Assembly: GCA_913055565.1 (NCBI GenBank)
Contig: CAJXKP010000005.1
Coordinates: forward strand, 42,357-106,356
Length of the DNA stretch: 64,000 nt
DNA from: an uncultured Ectothiorhodospiraceae bacterium
GTDB taxonomy: Bacteria > Pseudomonadota > Gammaproteobacteria > Nitrococcales > Nitrococcaceae
Direction: 5' to 3'
Numbering within the stretch: the first letter of the stretch is position 1; each line of letters opens with the position of its first letter. This document shows, in pieces, positions 1 to 10,201 of this stretch. Both the position numbers and the translations under genes were made by a program. The notes under the pieces are model-generated. The model was not told the origin of the DNA, made no database searches, and saw only the letters and a list, made by a program, of their open reading frames with translations.

Positions 1-1068
1 TCGGACCGGCCCGTGGTCGAGGTCGAACAGGCGCCAGCGTCCGCCCCCGCGGGGCCATCGCCTAGCTCGTATGCGGCGGCCGTCGAGCGCGCGGCACCCG
101 CCGTTGTGAACATCTACACCGCCAAGCCCAGCTCAGAGCCTCGCCACCCGTTCTTCGACAACCCTCTGTTCGAGCGGTTCTTCGACGAGCGCCGTCAGGA
201 CCGGCCACGAACGGAGACATCACTCGGCTCGGGCGTCCTGATGAGCCAACAGGGCTACATCCTCACCAATCACCACGTCATTAAGGATGCCACCGCCATC
301 GAGGTCCGCCTAACCGATGGCCGACGTGCGGGCGCCGCCGTTGTCGGCACCGATCCGGAGACGGACCTGGCGGTGCTGCGCATCGGCCTGCGCCCCCTGC
401 CGAGCGTTACCAGTGGGCGATCCAGCGAGCTGGCGGTCGGCGACGTGGTCCTCGCCATCGGTAATCCGTTCGGTGTCGGTCAGACCGTCACCCAGGGCAT
501 CGTCAGCGCCACTGGGCGCAGCCAGCTCGGACTGACGACGTTCGAGGATTTCATCCAGACTGACGCCGCCATCAATCCCGGCAACTCGGGCGGCGCCCTC
601 GTCAATGCCCAAGGCCAACTGGTCGGCATTAATACCGCGATCTACAGCCGCTCAGGCGGCTCGATGGGGATTGGCTTCGCCATCCCCGTGGATCTCGCGC
701 GCGGCGTCATGGCCAACATCATTGAGGACGGTCAGGTCACTCGGGGCTGGTTGGGGCTCCAGGTGCAGTCCGTCACCGACGAATTGGCCAAGGCCTTTGA
801 GCTATCGGATGCACAAGGCGTGCTCATCGCCAACGTGTATGCCGACGGCCCAGCCAGTGATGCGGGCCTGCAGGCCGGCGACATCCTGCTACGCCTCGAC
901 GAGGCGCCAGTGCAAGGGGCACGCCAATTGCGCCAGCGGGTGACCGCCCTCGAGCCGGGTGATCGCGTCACCCTAACCCTGCTGCGAGAGGGTACGCGTA
1001 GCCAGCGCGAGCTTACGGTAGCGCGTCGACCGCCCCGCGGCAGCCCGCGCGAACCGCGCAGCCGCTGA
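1..1068 (+). CDS. algW: DegS/AlgW-type periplasmic serine protease (5' partial)
   Basis: Trypsin-like HtrA-family protease that, in its family, cuts the anti-sigma factor (RseA/MucA) to start the envelope stress response. Counting from the first in-window GTG at 13, the catalytic triad is visible as His88 (TNHHV), Asp118 (ETDLA) and Ser192 (NPGNSGG). A single PDZ domain follows at about residues 240-335, which favours DegS/AlgW over the two-PDZ DegP. The reading frame stays open to base 1, so the true start and the expected N-terminal membrane anchor lie outside the window; the GTG at 13 is probably internal. It converges with hisD, 14 bases away. In Pseudomonas algW lies next to the his genes, which supports the name. 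Confidence 0.88.
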   Translation, partial: SDRPVVEVEQAPASAPAGPSPSSYAAAVERAAPAVVNIYTAKPSSEPRHPFFDNPLFERFFDERRQDRPRTETSLGSGVLMSQQGYILTNHHVIKDATAIEVRLTDGRRAGAAVVGTDPETDLAVLRIGLRPLPSVTSGRSSELAVGDVVLAIGNPFGVGQTVTQGIVSATGRSQLGLTTFEDFIQTDAAINPGNSGGALVNAQGQLVGINTAIYSRSGGSMGIGFAIPVDLARGVMANIIEDGQVTRGWLGLQVQSVTDELAKAFELSDAQGVLIANVYADGPASDAGLQAGDILLRLDEAPVQGARQLRQRVTALEPGDRVTLTLLREGTRSQRELTVARRPPRGSPREPRSR

Positions 1069-1082
1069 GCCGCGACCACGCG

Positions 1083-2402
1083 TTATTCGCCTGCGTCGCC
1101 CTCGGCGCGGACTCGATGCCCGGCGGAGCGCGCGTGGGCCGTCAAACCCTCACCGCGCGCTATGACCTCGGCGACCCGGCCCAACTCGGCGCCGCCCGCC
1201 GCGGAACAATCGACGATGCTGGTGCGCTTCTGGAAATCGTAAACGCCCAATGGCGAGGCGAAACGCGCGGTTCGCGAGGTCGGTAAGACGTGATTGGGCC
1301 CGGCGCAGTAATCGCCCAGAACCTCGGCCGAGTAGTGACCCATGAAGATCGCTCCGGCGTGACGGATAGCGCCGGCCGTCGCCTGCGGCTCAGCCATGGA
1401 TAACTCGAGATGCTCGGGGGCGACGAAATTGGCGACCTCAACGGCCTCGCTGATATCGCGCACCTGGATCAACGCACCGCGCCGGGCTAGAGAGGCCCGG
1501 ACGATCTCGGCGCGCTCAAGCTCGGGAAGCAGCTCATCCATAGCCGACTCGACACGCGCCAGATAATCCGCATCCGGGCACGCCAACATCGCCCGAGCGT
1601 CCTCGTCGTGCTCGGCCTGGGCGAACATATCCATCGCCACCCAGCGCGGATCCGCCTCACCGTCACAGATGATCAAGATCTCGGAGGGACCGGCCACCAT
1701 ATCGATCCCGACGCGACCGAACACCCGACGCTTGGCCTCCGCGACGTAGGCATTACCCGGGCCGACGATCTTATCCACGGCAGGTATCGTTTCGGTACCG
1801 AAGGCCAGCGCTGCCACCGCGTGGGCGCCGCCGAGCCGATAGAACCGGTCGATCCCCGCGCTATGCGCCGCCGCCAGGACCCACTCGCTGATCTCACCGC
1901 TCGGAGCCGGTGCCACCATAACGAGCTCATCCACGCCTGCGACCCGCGCGGGAATGGCGTTCATGAGTACCGACGATGGGTAGGCGGCTCGACCGCCCGG
2001 CACATAGATCCCAGCGCGCTCGAGTGGCGTCACCTGCTGGCCCAGCCGCGTGCCGTTGGCCTCCGTGTACGACCACGAGCCCTCGCGCTGATGCTCATGA
2101 TAGCGCCGGATCCGATCGGCAGCGGTATCGAGCGAGTGGCGCGCCTCGCTGCCCAATCCCCGATGCGCCTGGGCCAAGCGCTCGGGGCCGACGGCCAGGT
2201 CCGCAACCCGTTCGACCACGAGGTCGTCGAAGCGCTCGCTATAAGCGCGCAATGCCTCGTCACCACCTGTGCGGACCCCCTCAAGGATCTCATGCACCGC
2301 CGACGCGACTCGGCTCGTCGCGCCGTCATCCCAGGCCAAGCGCTGGCGCAGACCATCCCAGAAATCGCCCTGCGTCGTACTCAAACGCGCAATAGTCGCC
2401 AT
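1083..2402 (-). CDS. hisD: Histidinol dehydrogenase
   Basis: Catalyses the last two oxidations of histidine synthesis, L-histidinol to L-histidine, with NAD. The 439-residue length is normal. The zinc ligands expected for the family are present: Gln262 and His265 in the AQAEHDEDA stretch, Asp364, and His423. The catalytic Glu-His pair is at 330-331, and the family signature GPSEILI lies at 238-244. It lies 19 bases downstream of hisG and is probably co-transcribed with it. The hisC gene that sits between algW and hisD in Pseudomonas is absent here. Confidence 0.97.
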   Translation of the reverse strand: MATIARLSTTQGDFWDGLRQRLAWDDGATSRVASAVHEILEGVRTGGDEALRAYSERFDDLVVERVADLAVGPERLAQAHRGLGSEARHSLDTAADRIRRYHEHQREGSWSYTEANGTRLGQQVTPLERAGIYVPGGRAAYPSSVLMNAIPARVAGVDELVMVAPAPSGEISEWVLAAAHSAGIDRFYRLGGAHAVAALAFGTETIPAVDKIVGPGNAYVAEAKRRVFGRVGIDMVAGPSEILIICDGEADPRWVAMDMFAQAEHDEDARAMLACPDADYLARVESAMDELLPELERAEIVRASLARRGALIQVRDISEAVEVANFVAPEHLELSMAEPQATAGAIRHAGAIFMGHYSAEVLGDYCAGPNHVLPTSRTARFASPLGVYDFQKRTSIVDCSAAGGAELGRVAEVIARGEGLTAHARSAGHRVRAEGDAGE

Positions 2403-2421
2403 GTCGTTCTCCGTCGCCTAC

Positions 2422-3075
2422 CTATTCGACCGTCGAGCGATCGCGCTCGTTCACCGCCTCGCCGAGCGCCCGCGTGACCGGCTCGATGAGCCGGTGCTTC
2501 ATCTTCATGGCCGCGCGATTCACCACCAGACGCGCGCTGATGGGGGCAATCGTCGCCAGCGGCTCCAGACCGTTAGCTCGCAAGGTATTGCCGGTATCGA
2601 CCAGATCAACGATGAGATCGGCCAGGCCCACAATGGGGGCGAGCTCCATGGAGCCGTAGAGCTTAATGAGCTCGGCCTGACGCCCCTGTTCCGCGAAGTA
2701 ACGACGGCTGATGTTGACGAACTTGGTCGCCACGCGCGGGCGTCGCAGCCGCTCCGTCGTGCCGGGGTAGCCCGCCACCATCAAACGGCAGCGCGCGATG
2801 CCGAGATCCAGCGGCTCGTACAACCCAGCACCGCCGTGCTCGAGCAGTGTATCCTTGCCCGCGACCCCCAGATCCGCACCGCCGTGGGCGACATAGGTCG
2901 GGACATCGGTCGCCCGCACGATCACCAGCTGTACCTCGGCACGGTTGGTCGGCAACACCAGACGCCGGCTGGCGTCGGGGTCCTCCGCCGGCTCGATACC
3001 AGCGCTCGCCAGTAACGGCAGCGTGTCCTCCAAAATACGGCCCTTGGACAGGGCGATGGTCAGCGTTTGTCCCAT
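2422..3075 (-). CDS. hisG: ATP phosphoribosyltransferase, short form
   Basis: First enzyme of histidine synthesis, joining ATP and PRPP. The ATG at 3075 gives 217 residues beginning [13 protein letters not shown]; an open extension upstream to 3228 has no family similarity and would overlap murA. The PRPP-binding loop DLVDTGNTL is at about 157-165. The protein ends where long-form HisG would carry its ACT-like regulatory domain, so this is the short form that needs HisZ for activity and feedback control. A hisZ gene is present at 55746-56945. It lies between murA and hisD in a co-directional run. Confidence 0.96.
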   Translation of the reverse strand: MGQTLTIALSKGRILEDTLPLLASAGIEPAEDPDASRRLVLPTNRAEVQLVIVRATDVPTYVAHGGADLGVAGKDTLLEHGGAGLYEPLDLGIARCRLMVAGYPGTTERLRRPRVATKFVNISRRYFAEQGRQAELIKLYGSMELAPIVGLADLIVDLVDTGNTLRANGLEPLATIAPISARLVVNRAAMKMKHRLIEPVTRALGEAVNERDRSTVE

Positions 3076-3112
3076 GCGCGTGTTTTCCCGGTTCGTACGC
3101 GTTCCACAAGGC

Positions 3113-4378
<1,266 letters not shown>

Positions 4379-4482
4379 CTAGACTACGCGGAAAACGCGG
4401 ACCGACCGCGCCGGCAACGAGAACCGAACAATCGCCGCGCCCACCGCTCGGCCTCCTCGGCACCCGAGCTCTACAACGGCAC

Positions 4483-4725
4483 TCAGCCGGCCTCGCCGTG
4501 CCACTGACCTGGTGTCAGCGTGCGCATCGAGATCGCGTGCAGTACATCGCTGTCGATGTGCTCGCCGAGCACCGCATAGACGCGACGGTGGCGCTTGATA
4601 CGGTTCAGCCCCTCGAACTCGGGGGTCACGATGAGCGCCTGGAAATGACGCCCATCGCCGCTGACGGCCACATAGGGATCCTCCAAGTGCTCCCGCAGTA
4701 GCCGTTCGATGGTTTCTGGATCCAT
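4483..4725 (-). CDS. ibaG: BolA-family protein IbaG
   Basis: Small 80-residue BolA-like protein of the IbaG (YrbA) branch, linked in the family to iron-sulfur trafficking with monothiol glutaredoxin and to acid or envelope stress. The BolA core is recognisable: an N-terminal helix (PETIERLLREHL), a beta strand carrying FQALIVTPEF, and a helix with RVYAVLGEHI ahead of HAISMRTLTP. It begins 3 bases after mlaB ends, so it is translated as part of the mla operon, as in E. coli. Confidence 0.92.
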   Translation of the reverse strand: MDPETIERLLREHLEDPYVAVSGDGRHFQALIVTPEFEGLNRIKRHRRVYAVLGEHIDSDVLHAISMRTLTPGQWHGEAG

Positions 4726-4728
4726 GAC

Positions 4729-5058
4729 TCACTCCGCTTGTACTCCGGCACCGCCCGTGCCAAGGCCCAAAAGGGCATCCACACCACTGACGCGGGCGAT
4801 GGCTGTTAGTTGCTCCGGGGCCGACTCAAACACCAGCTCGCGCCCGGCGGCCCGCGCCGTCGCCAGCCAATCCACGAGGACCGCGACCCCGGCGCTGTCC
4901 ACGTGTCCCACGGCGCTAAGATCCAGCCGTAGCGGGTCACTATCGCCGTCCAGACGCCCGCTCTGTTCGGCCAGATCGGACGCGGTCTCAAACGTCATCG
5001 GTCCGGTCACGCGAAAGTGACCGGCACCCTCGCCCTGGTGTAGCTCGGCCTTACTCAT
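4729..5058 (-). CDS. mlaB: STAS-domain protein MlaB
   Basis: Cytoplasmic STAS-domain subunit that stabilises the MlaFE ABC transporter, which moves phospholipids to keep the outer membrane asymmetric. It has 109 residues with the STAS core and the conserved Asp-Ser in VDSAGVAVL. The start overlaps the mlaC stop by 4 bases (ATGA type), indicating translational coupling. It is somewhat acidic. Its position between mlaC and ibaG is diagnostic; the sequence alone would only say STAS domain. Confidence 0.9.
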   Translation of the reverse strand: MSKAELHQGEGAGHFRVTGPMTFETASDLAEQSGRLDGDSDPLRLDLSAVGHVDSAGVAVLVDWLATARAAGRELVFESAPEQLTAIARVSGVDALLGLGTGGAGVQAE

Positions 5059-5711
5059 GGCGATTCGGAACGCTCTCCCTCGGCCTCGGTCGATGCCCGC
5101 CGCCCCTGGTTGCGCTCCTCGATACGCGCGATCAGCGCGTCCAGCCCTTTCTTCTTGACCTCACCGGTGAAGGAGCTGCGGTAGTTCTGAACCAGACTCA
5201 CACCGTCAACGACCACGTCGAACACCTTCCACTCGGCTCCGTCCGGTTGATAGAGCTTGTAGGCGACCGGGATGGCCGGCCCATCATCAGCCTTGATCCG
5301 CATGGAAACCGTCGCTCGGCCGCGTCCCGGATCCGAGTGCATCGGCTCGAACACCACGCTCTGGCCCGAGTATTCGGCGAGGGAGCTGCCATAGGTATGG
5401 GTGAGCAGCCCGCGGAAGGCGTCTACGAAACGCTCACGCTGCTGCTCCGAGGCCTGGCGCCAGTTCCGGGCCAGAACCATCTGACTCATGGCGCGAAAGT
5501 CGAAATGCGGCAGCACGAGCTCACCCACCAGCTCGGCGACCTCATCGATGTTATCGTCGAGCGCCGCCTTATTGGCCTCCAGGCGCTCCAGGACCTCGTT
5601 CGTCGTCTCGCGAACCAGCTTTTCCGGCCGGCTGAGCTCGGAGGCCGCCGCCATTGGAGCGGTCAGCGCCAACAGTAGGCCGATGAACCAGCAGCTTAGC
5701 GTTTTAGTCAT
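5055..5711 (-). CDS. mlaC: Periplasmic phospholipid-binding protein MlaC
   Basis: Soluble periplasmic carrier that shuttles phospholipid between the outer-membrane MlaA complex and inner-membrane MlaFEDB (Ttg2D in Pseudomonas). It has 218 residues. The N-terminus has a hydrophobic signal peptide (about residues 6-24) ending in an AAAS-type cleavage site. The MlaC fold is supported by LPHFDFRAMSQMVLARNWR and by the later KVFDVVVDGVSLVQNYRSSF. It overlaps mlaD by 4 bases. No mlaA is present in this window. Confidence 0.94.
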   Translation of the reverse strand: MTKTLSCWFIGLLLALTAPMAAASELSRPEKLVRETTNEVLERLEANKAALDDNIDEVAELVGELVLPHFDFRAMSQMVLARNWRQASEQQRERFVDAFRGLLTHTYGSSLAEYSGQSVVFEPMHSDPGRGRATVSMRIKADDGPAIPVAYKLYQPDGAEWKVFDVVVDGVSLVQNYRSSFTGEVKKKGLDALIARIEERNQGRRASTEAEGERSESP

Positions 5712-6181
5712 TCGTCACCACCCGAGGCTTTATCGTAGAGGAACTGGCCTATTAGCTCTTCCAGGATCAGCGCCGACTGCGTCAACATCAGCTCATCGCC
5801 ATCCTGTAGCGTCGTCGGGCTACCACCCGGCTCCATGCCAATATACTGCTCGCCCAGGAGCCCGGACGTCAGGATCTTGGCGCTCGTATCACTGGGCAGA
5901 TTGTCGTAGTCCGCGCTAATACTGAGCTCGACGCGCGCCTCAAAGGTCTGTTTATCGAGCTCAATCGCCTCCACGCGACCGATCTGCACACCGGCCATAT
6001 CGATCGGCGCGCCCTCCCTAAGGCCGCCGATATTCTGAAAGTGACCAATCACAGTATACCGCTCGCCGCCGGCGAACGCCGTAAGATTGCTTACATACAG
6101 CGCGAGCGCGAACAAGGCCGCGGCACCCGCGGCAACGAACAGGCCCACGGCAATCTCAATGGCCCGCTGACTAGTTTGCAT
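5708..6181 (-). CDS. mlaD: MCE-domain protein MlaD
   Basis: Inner-membrane-anchored MCE protein that forms the hexameric ring of the MlaFEDB transporter. It has 157 residues: one N-terminal transmembrane helix (about 8-30) and a single MCE domain (about 38-115) containing GLREGAPIDMAGVQIGRV and LGEQYIGMEPGG. The C-terminal helix is predicted to line the pore. Length and single MCE domain match MlaD rather than PqiB or YebT. It is followed by mlaC with a 4-base overlap. Confidence 0.95.
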   Translation of the reverse strand: MQTSQRAIEIAVGLFVAAGAAALFALALYVSNLTAFAGGERYTVIGHFQNIGGLREGAPIDMAGVQIGRVEAIELDKQTFEARVELSISADYDNLPSDTSAKILTSGLLGEQYIGMEPGGSPTTLQDGDELMLTQSALILEELIGQFLYDKASGGDE

Positions 6182-6248
6182 GATTATTCACCCTAAATCT
6201 GTCATAGCGGTGCACAACCGTTCGCCGCCCTGCCTTCCCGGCGCCAGG

Positions 6249-7025
6249 CTAATCGAACATCAATGCGGTCAGGAGGAAATCCAGACCCAGTACGGCCAAC
6301 GACGTATGGACCACCGTTCGTGTCGTCGCCCGGCTCACCCCCTCGGAGGTGGGCTTGCAATCGTAGCCCTCGAAGACCGCGATCCAGGTCGCGACGAAAC
6401 CGAACGTCAGGCTCTTGATCACACCGTTGGCGATGTCATCCGAGAAACTGACGTTGGCCTGCATCTGCGACCAATAGGCGCCGCCGTCGATACCCAACAT
6501 CGAAGTGGCTACCACGTAGCCCCCGCCCACGCCGAGCAGTATGAAGATGGCCGCTAGCAGCGGCATGGCGATGAACCCGGCCAGCAGCCGTGGCGCCACG
6601 ACACGCCTTTCCGGGTCGACCGCCATCATCTCCATGCTCGAGAGCTGGTCAGTCGCCTTCATTAGCCCGATCTCGGCGGTCAGCGCCGAGCCCGCGCGCC
6701 CACCGAACAGCAGCGCGGTAACGACGGGGCCCAGCTCGCGCGTCAGCGACAGGGCCACCAGTGTCCCGACCGATTGCTCGGCACCGAAATCCACCAAGGT
6801 GTAGTAGCCCTGTAACGCTAGCACCATGCCCACAAAGACGCCCGAGACACTGATGATGACCAGTGATAGCACACCGATCACATAGAGCTGCTGGATCACG
6901 AGCCCCGGGCGCTTAACCAGCAGTGGCAGCCCGGCGAGGAGCCGGCCCAGGAACAGCGACGAGCGCCCGATTCGACCGATCGCCGTCAGCGTCGCGGCGC
7001 CGAGATCTTGGATGCGCGCGAGCAT
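6249..7025 (-). CDS. mlaE: Phospholipid ABC transporter permease MlaE
   Basis: Integral membrane permease of the Mla system (258 residues, five to six hydrophobic segments). Family features include the cytoplasmic coupling-helix region with ELGPVVTALLFGGRAGSALTA (read in two parts) and the C-terminal GVSRATTRTVVHTSL segment. Its start codon shares one base with the mlaF stop, indicating tight coupling, and there are 67 bases before mlaD. Confidence 0.96.
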   Translation of the reverse strand: MLARIQDLGAATLTAIGRIGRSSLFLGRLLAGLPLLVKRPGLVIQQLYVIGVLSLVIISVSGVFVGMVLALQGYYTLVDFGAEQSVGTLVALSLTRELGPVVTALLFGGRAGSALTAEIGLMKATDQLSSMEMMAVDPERRVVAPRLLAGFIAMPLLAAIFILLGVGGGYVVATSMLGIDGGAYWSQMQANVSFSDDIANGVIKSLTFGFVATWIAVFEGYDCKPTSEGVSRATTRTVVHTSLAVLGLDFLLTALMFD

Positions 7026-7846
7026 CAGGCGCTATCCTCACCAAGCAGATCATCGGCCAACGATACCGCCGGGTAGTGGAACGGCACCGGCCCATCGGGC
7101 AGGGCATCCATGAACTGGCGCACCCAGGCCGATTGCGAGCGCTGCAGCTCGGCCGGCGTCCCGGACTCCACAACCCGTCCGTCCGCTAACATGTAGATGC
7201 GATCCGCGATTGTGGCCACCTCCTTGACGTCGTGCGAGACGACAACGCTGGTTAGGCCGAGGGCGTCATTTAGCTGGCGGATGAGCTGCACCAAGGTCCC
7301 CATGGAGATGGGATCCTGCCCCGAGAACGGTTCATCGTAGAACATGAGTTTAGGGTCCATCGCGATAGCGCGCGCCAGCGCCACGCGCCGTGCCATGCCG
7401 CCGGATAGCTCCGCCGGATAGAGCCCCGCCGCGCCGCGCAGCCCCACAGCCTCCAGCTTCAGCCGAACCAGATGCCGAATGAGGCGCTCCGGCAGCCCCG
7501 AATGCTCGCGCAGCGGGAAGGCCACATTCTCAAAGCAGGTGAGGTCCGTGAACAGCGCCCCGCTCTGGAACAGCATGCCCATTCGGCGCCGCAACCGAAA
7601 CAGCCTCGACCGCGATAGCGCCGGCACCGACTGGCCCTCCACAACGACCTGGCCGCTGTCCGGCTTGAGCTGACCCCCGATCAGACGCAGCAGCGTCGTC
7701 TTGCCCGTGCCACTGGGCCCCATAACGGCCGTCACCTCGCCGCGCCGGATCTGGATATCCACGCCATCGAAGATCGGCCGGCCGCCGCGCGCGACGCGCA
7801 GATCCCGAACGTCCACGAGCACCCCATTGTCCTGCGAGCTCGGCAT
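7025..7846 (-). CDS. mlaF: Phospholipid ABC transporter ATPase MlaF
   Basis: ATPase of the Mla transporter. The ATG at 7846 gives 273 residues (MPSSQDNG...), close to family length; the frame stays open to 7936 but the extra 30 residues are low-complexity. Walker A GPSGTGKT is at 43-50. The signature is LSGGMARRVALARA, where the Met is characteristic of Mla/Mkl-type ATPases, and Walker B is LMFYDEPF. It is the first gene of the minus-strand operon, and a 349-base divergent region with a long inverted-repeat element separates it from yrbG. Confidence 0.95.
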   Translation of the reverse strand: MPSSQDNGVLVDVRDLRVARGGRPIFDGVDIQIRRGEVTAVMGPSGTGKTTLLRLIGGQLKPDSGQVVVEGQSVPALSRSRLFRLRRRMGMLFQSGALFTDLTCFENVAFPLREHSGLPERLIRHLVRLKLEAVGLRGAAGLYPAELSGGMARRVALARAIAMDPKLMFYDEPFSGQDPISMGTLVQLIRQLNDALGLTSVVVSHDVKEVATIADRIYMLADGRVVESGTPAELQRSQSAWVRQFMDALPDGPVPFHYPAVSLADDLLGEDSA

Positions 7847-8198
7847 AGCGTCTCCGTTGCGACCGCCCGGTGGCGGCGGCCCGTGGCCTTCACTGCGAGT
7901 GCTGCGGAGTATCGGTGACTCCCCCCGAGCAGTCAAACGGCTGCCGCCCCCAACAGCAATCCGAATTATGTGATCCCGCGAGGTCGCGTGATCGCGTTAT
8001 CCCCCTGCCGAGGGCGTCTGCGGCCAAGGAAGGCCGCAGTCGAGGCCCAAGGGAAGGTTTATGGCGTCCCTCGGCAGGGGGATAACGCGATCACCTCGAA
8101 GGCCAAAACGAGAATTGCTGCGCACCCAAACCGTACAATGCACTGGGCGCGCCGAGCCCCTATCATAGCGCGACTCTGAGGCGCGCGCGGACGCATTG
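7847..8198. other. Divergent intergenic region between the mla and yrbG-lpt operons
   Basis: About 350 bases without a supported gene, expected to hold promoters for both operons. It is dominated by the inverted-repeat element at 7988-8094. A TACAAT hexamer at 8134-8139 resembles a -10 box for the plus-strand operon, but I see no well-spaced -35 box. The open frames crossing the region are low-complexity and do not look protein-like. Confidence 0.5.
7988..8094. repeat. Palindromic MITE-like element with 27-bp terminal inverted repeats
   Basis: The outer arms 7988-8014 and 8068-8094 are perfect reverse complements over 27 bases; each begins GTGATCGCGTTATCCCCCTG read inward. The interior holds a second perfect hairpin, 8018-8025 with 8032-8039 (CTGCGGCC/GGCCGCAG, 6-base loop). 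GATC occurs symmetrically near both tips. There is no coding capacity. The structure fits a non-autonomous transposon derivative (MITE or REP-like). A large regulatory cruciform or bidirectional terminator-like hairpin for the flanking operons is an alternative. I saw no second copy in the window. Confidence 0.7.
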
Positions 8199-9200
8199 AT
8201 GCTTATCGAGATTACCACCCTCATGATCGGTTTTACGGCGCTGACCTGGAGCGCCGACCGCTTCGTAGCGGGTGCCAGTGGTACCGCCCGGCTCCTCGGG
8301 GCGCCGACGCTGATTATCGGTATCACCATCGTGGGCTTCGGTACATCGGCCCCGGAGATACTCATTTCCGCCATTGCCGCGTGGGAAGGGCAACCCGGCA
8401 TCGCCGTCGGTAACGCCCTGGGCTCCAACATCGCCAACATCGCCCTCATCCTCGGCGTAACGGCAATCGTGTGCCCGCTGACGCTACGCTCGGCGGTGAT
8501 GACGCGAGAGATGCCCCTGCTAGGGCTGGTCACGGTGGCGGCGCTGCTGCTGCTTATGGATCACTACCTAAGCCGGCTGGAAGGCGTACTGCTCCTGCTG
8601 GGGCTGGCCGGTGTTCTCGCCTGGCTGATCAGCCAGGCGAGTCGCGGCGATCCCATCGCCGACGCCTTGGATGCCGAGGTCACCGCGGAGACCCCTCAAG
8701 ACACCTCGCTCATGCGGCCGCTGGCCTGGCTGAGCGTTGGCCTGATTGTGCTTCTGGCGAGCTCGCGGGCGATCATCTGGGCCAGTGTGACCATTGCGCA
8801 GGCCCTCGGGGTCAGTGACCTGGTGATCGGGCTCTCCATCGTTGCCCTCGGCACCAGCCTTCCCGAGCTCGCGACCTGTATCGCCAGTGTACGCCGCCGC
8901 CAATTCGACCTCGTGCTCGGCAACATCATCGGCTCGAATATCTTTAACCTCTTCGCCGTTCTGGGTGTTGCGAGTACGATTACGCCATTAACGGCGGAGC
9001 GCTCAGTCCTTGTGCGAGATTTCCCGGTCATGGCCGGCCTAACAATCGTGCTGTTCGCGTTGGCATGGCGGCGGCACGGGCCGGCGCGCCTCGGCCGGAT
9101 CGGCGGCTGCGTACTGCTGGCAACCTATGTCGGCTACCAGCTCGCCCTGGGATTGTCCGAGCTCAACGGCCTCACAACGGCCTCGGAGGTGACCCCATGA
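8199..9200 (+). CDS. yrbG: Calcium/sodium antiporter, CaCA family (YrbG)
   Basis: Inner-membrane cation/Ca2+ exchanger of about ten transmembrane helices. The two alpha repeats are visible: GFGTSAPEILIS with NALGSNIANIALILG in the first half, and ALGTSLPELATC with NIIGSNIFNLFAVLG in the second. The ATG at 8199 is preferred over the adjacent TTG at 8196. It leads the plus-strand operon, and its stop overlaps the kdsD start (ATGA), as in the E. coli yrbG-kdsD-kdsC-lptCAB order. Its physiological substrate is not settled in the family. Confidence 0.93.
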   Translation: MLIEITTLMIGFTALTWSADRFVAGASGTARLLGAPTLIIGITIVGFGTSAPEILISAIAAWEGQPGIAVGNALGSNIANIALILGVTAIVCPLTLRSAVMTREMPLLGLVTVAALLLLMDHYLSRLEGVLLLLGLAGVLAWLISQASRGDPIADALDAEVTAETPQDTSLMRPLAWLSVGLIVLLASSRAIIWASVTIAQALGVSDLVIGLSIVALGTSLPELATCIASVRRRQFDLVLGNIIGSNIFNLFAVLGVASTITPLTAERSVLVRDFPVMAGLTIVLFALAWRRHGPARLGRIGGCVLLATYVGYQLALGLSELNGLTTASEVTP

Positions 9201-10201
9201 GACCCGCCGACACTCGCGGCCCATCGCACGACGACGGGGACGCCCTGCGGCAACTCGGGCGCGCGGTCATTGAGGCCGAGGGGCGCGCCGTCGTGGCCAT
9301 GGGCGAGCGCATTGGCCCCGATTTCGTGCACGCCTGCCGGCTCATGCTCACGGCCCCGGGCCGTGTGATCGTCCTCGGCATGGGCAAATCCGGCCATATC
9401 GCCAGCAAGATCGCGGCGACGCTCGCTAGCACCGGCACGCCCGCGTTCTACGTGCATCCGGGCGAGGCGAGCCACGGTGACGTGGGCATGATCACCGGCG
9501 ACGATGTCGTGCTGGCACTATCACAGTCCGGTGAGACCGACGAGATCGCAGCCCTTCTCCCCCTGATCAAGCGCCTGGCCGTGCCATTGATCGCGCTAAC
9601 GGGCAATGCCGCCTCCACACTGGCACAGGCATCGAGCATCATCATCGATGTCAGCGTCCAGGAGGAGGCATGCCCGTTGGGCCTCGCGCCGACCTCGAGT
9701 ACCACCGCCTGCCTGGCCATGGGCGACGCCCTGGCCATCGCCATGCTCGACGCCCGCGGCTTCACCCAGGCGGACTTCGCCCGCAGCCATCCCGGCGGTC
9801 GCCTGGGCCGTCGCCTGCTAGTACGCATCGACGATCTCATGCATACCGGCGAGCGTTTGCCGCGCGTGCGCCCGGAGACACCCCTTGCCGACGCACTGGT
9901 CGAGATGAGCAACAAGGGCCTTGGCATGACCGCCATCGTTGATGGCAACGAGCAGCTACTGGGGGTGTTCACCGATGGTGACCTACGACGGGCCCTGGAC
10001 AATCAAGTGGACGTCCACGCCACCACCATGGCAGAGATCATGACCCCGGGCGGGCACCACGTACCACCCGATCATCTGGCGGCCGAGGCCCTCGAGCTCA
10101 TGGAACGCCACCGCATTAATGCGCTGCTCGTGCTCGATGACCACCAGCGCCTGGTAGGCGCACTGAACATGCACGACCTACTGCGAGCGGGTGTGGCATG
10201 A
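9197..10201 (+). CDS. kdsD: D-arabinose 5-phosphate isomerase
   Basis: Converts D-ribulose 5-phosphate to D-arabinose 5-phosphate, the entry step to Kdo for lipopolysaccharide. The ATG at 9197 overlaps the yrbG stop and gives 334 residues; the longer open frame from 9065 lies inside yrbG. It has a SIS domain (about 45-180, with GMGKSGHIASKIAATLASTG and LSQSGETDE) followed by two CBS domains (about 210-330). The domain order and the operon leave little doubt. Confidence 0.96.
   Translation: MRPADTRGPSHDDGDALRQLGRAVIEAEGRAVVAMGERIGPDFVHACRLMLTAPGRVIVLGMGKSGHIASKIAATLASTGTPAFYVHPGEASHGDVGMITGDDVVLALSQSGETDEIAALLPLIKRLAVPLIALTGNAASTLAQASSIIIDVSVQEEACPLGLAPTSSTTACLAMGDALAIAMLDARGFTQADFARSHPGGRLGRRLLVRIDDLMHTGERLPRVRPETPLADALVEMSNKGLGMTAIVDGNEQLLGVFTDGDLRRALDNQVDVHATTMAEIMTPGGHHVPPDHLAAEALELMERHRINALLVLDDHQRLVGALNMHDLLRAGVA

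Noticed and set aside
8115..8139. TTGCTG and TACAAT as a promoter for yrbG
   Set aside because: The spacer is only 13 bases, too short for a standard sigma-70 promoter; the TACAAT alone is mentioned as weak evidence.
7997..8533. 178-codon minus-strand open frame over the palindromic element and yrbG
   Set aside because: It crosses a structural repeat and runs antisense to a clear membrane transporter gene.
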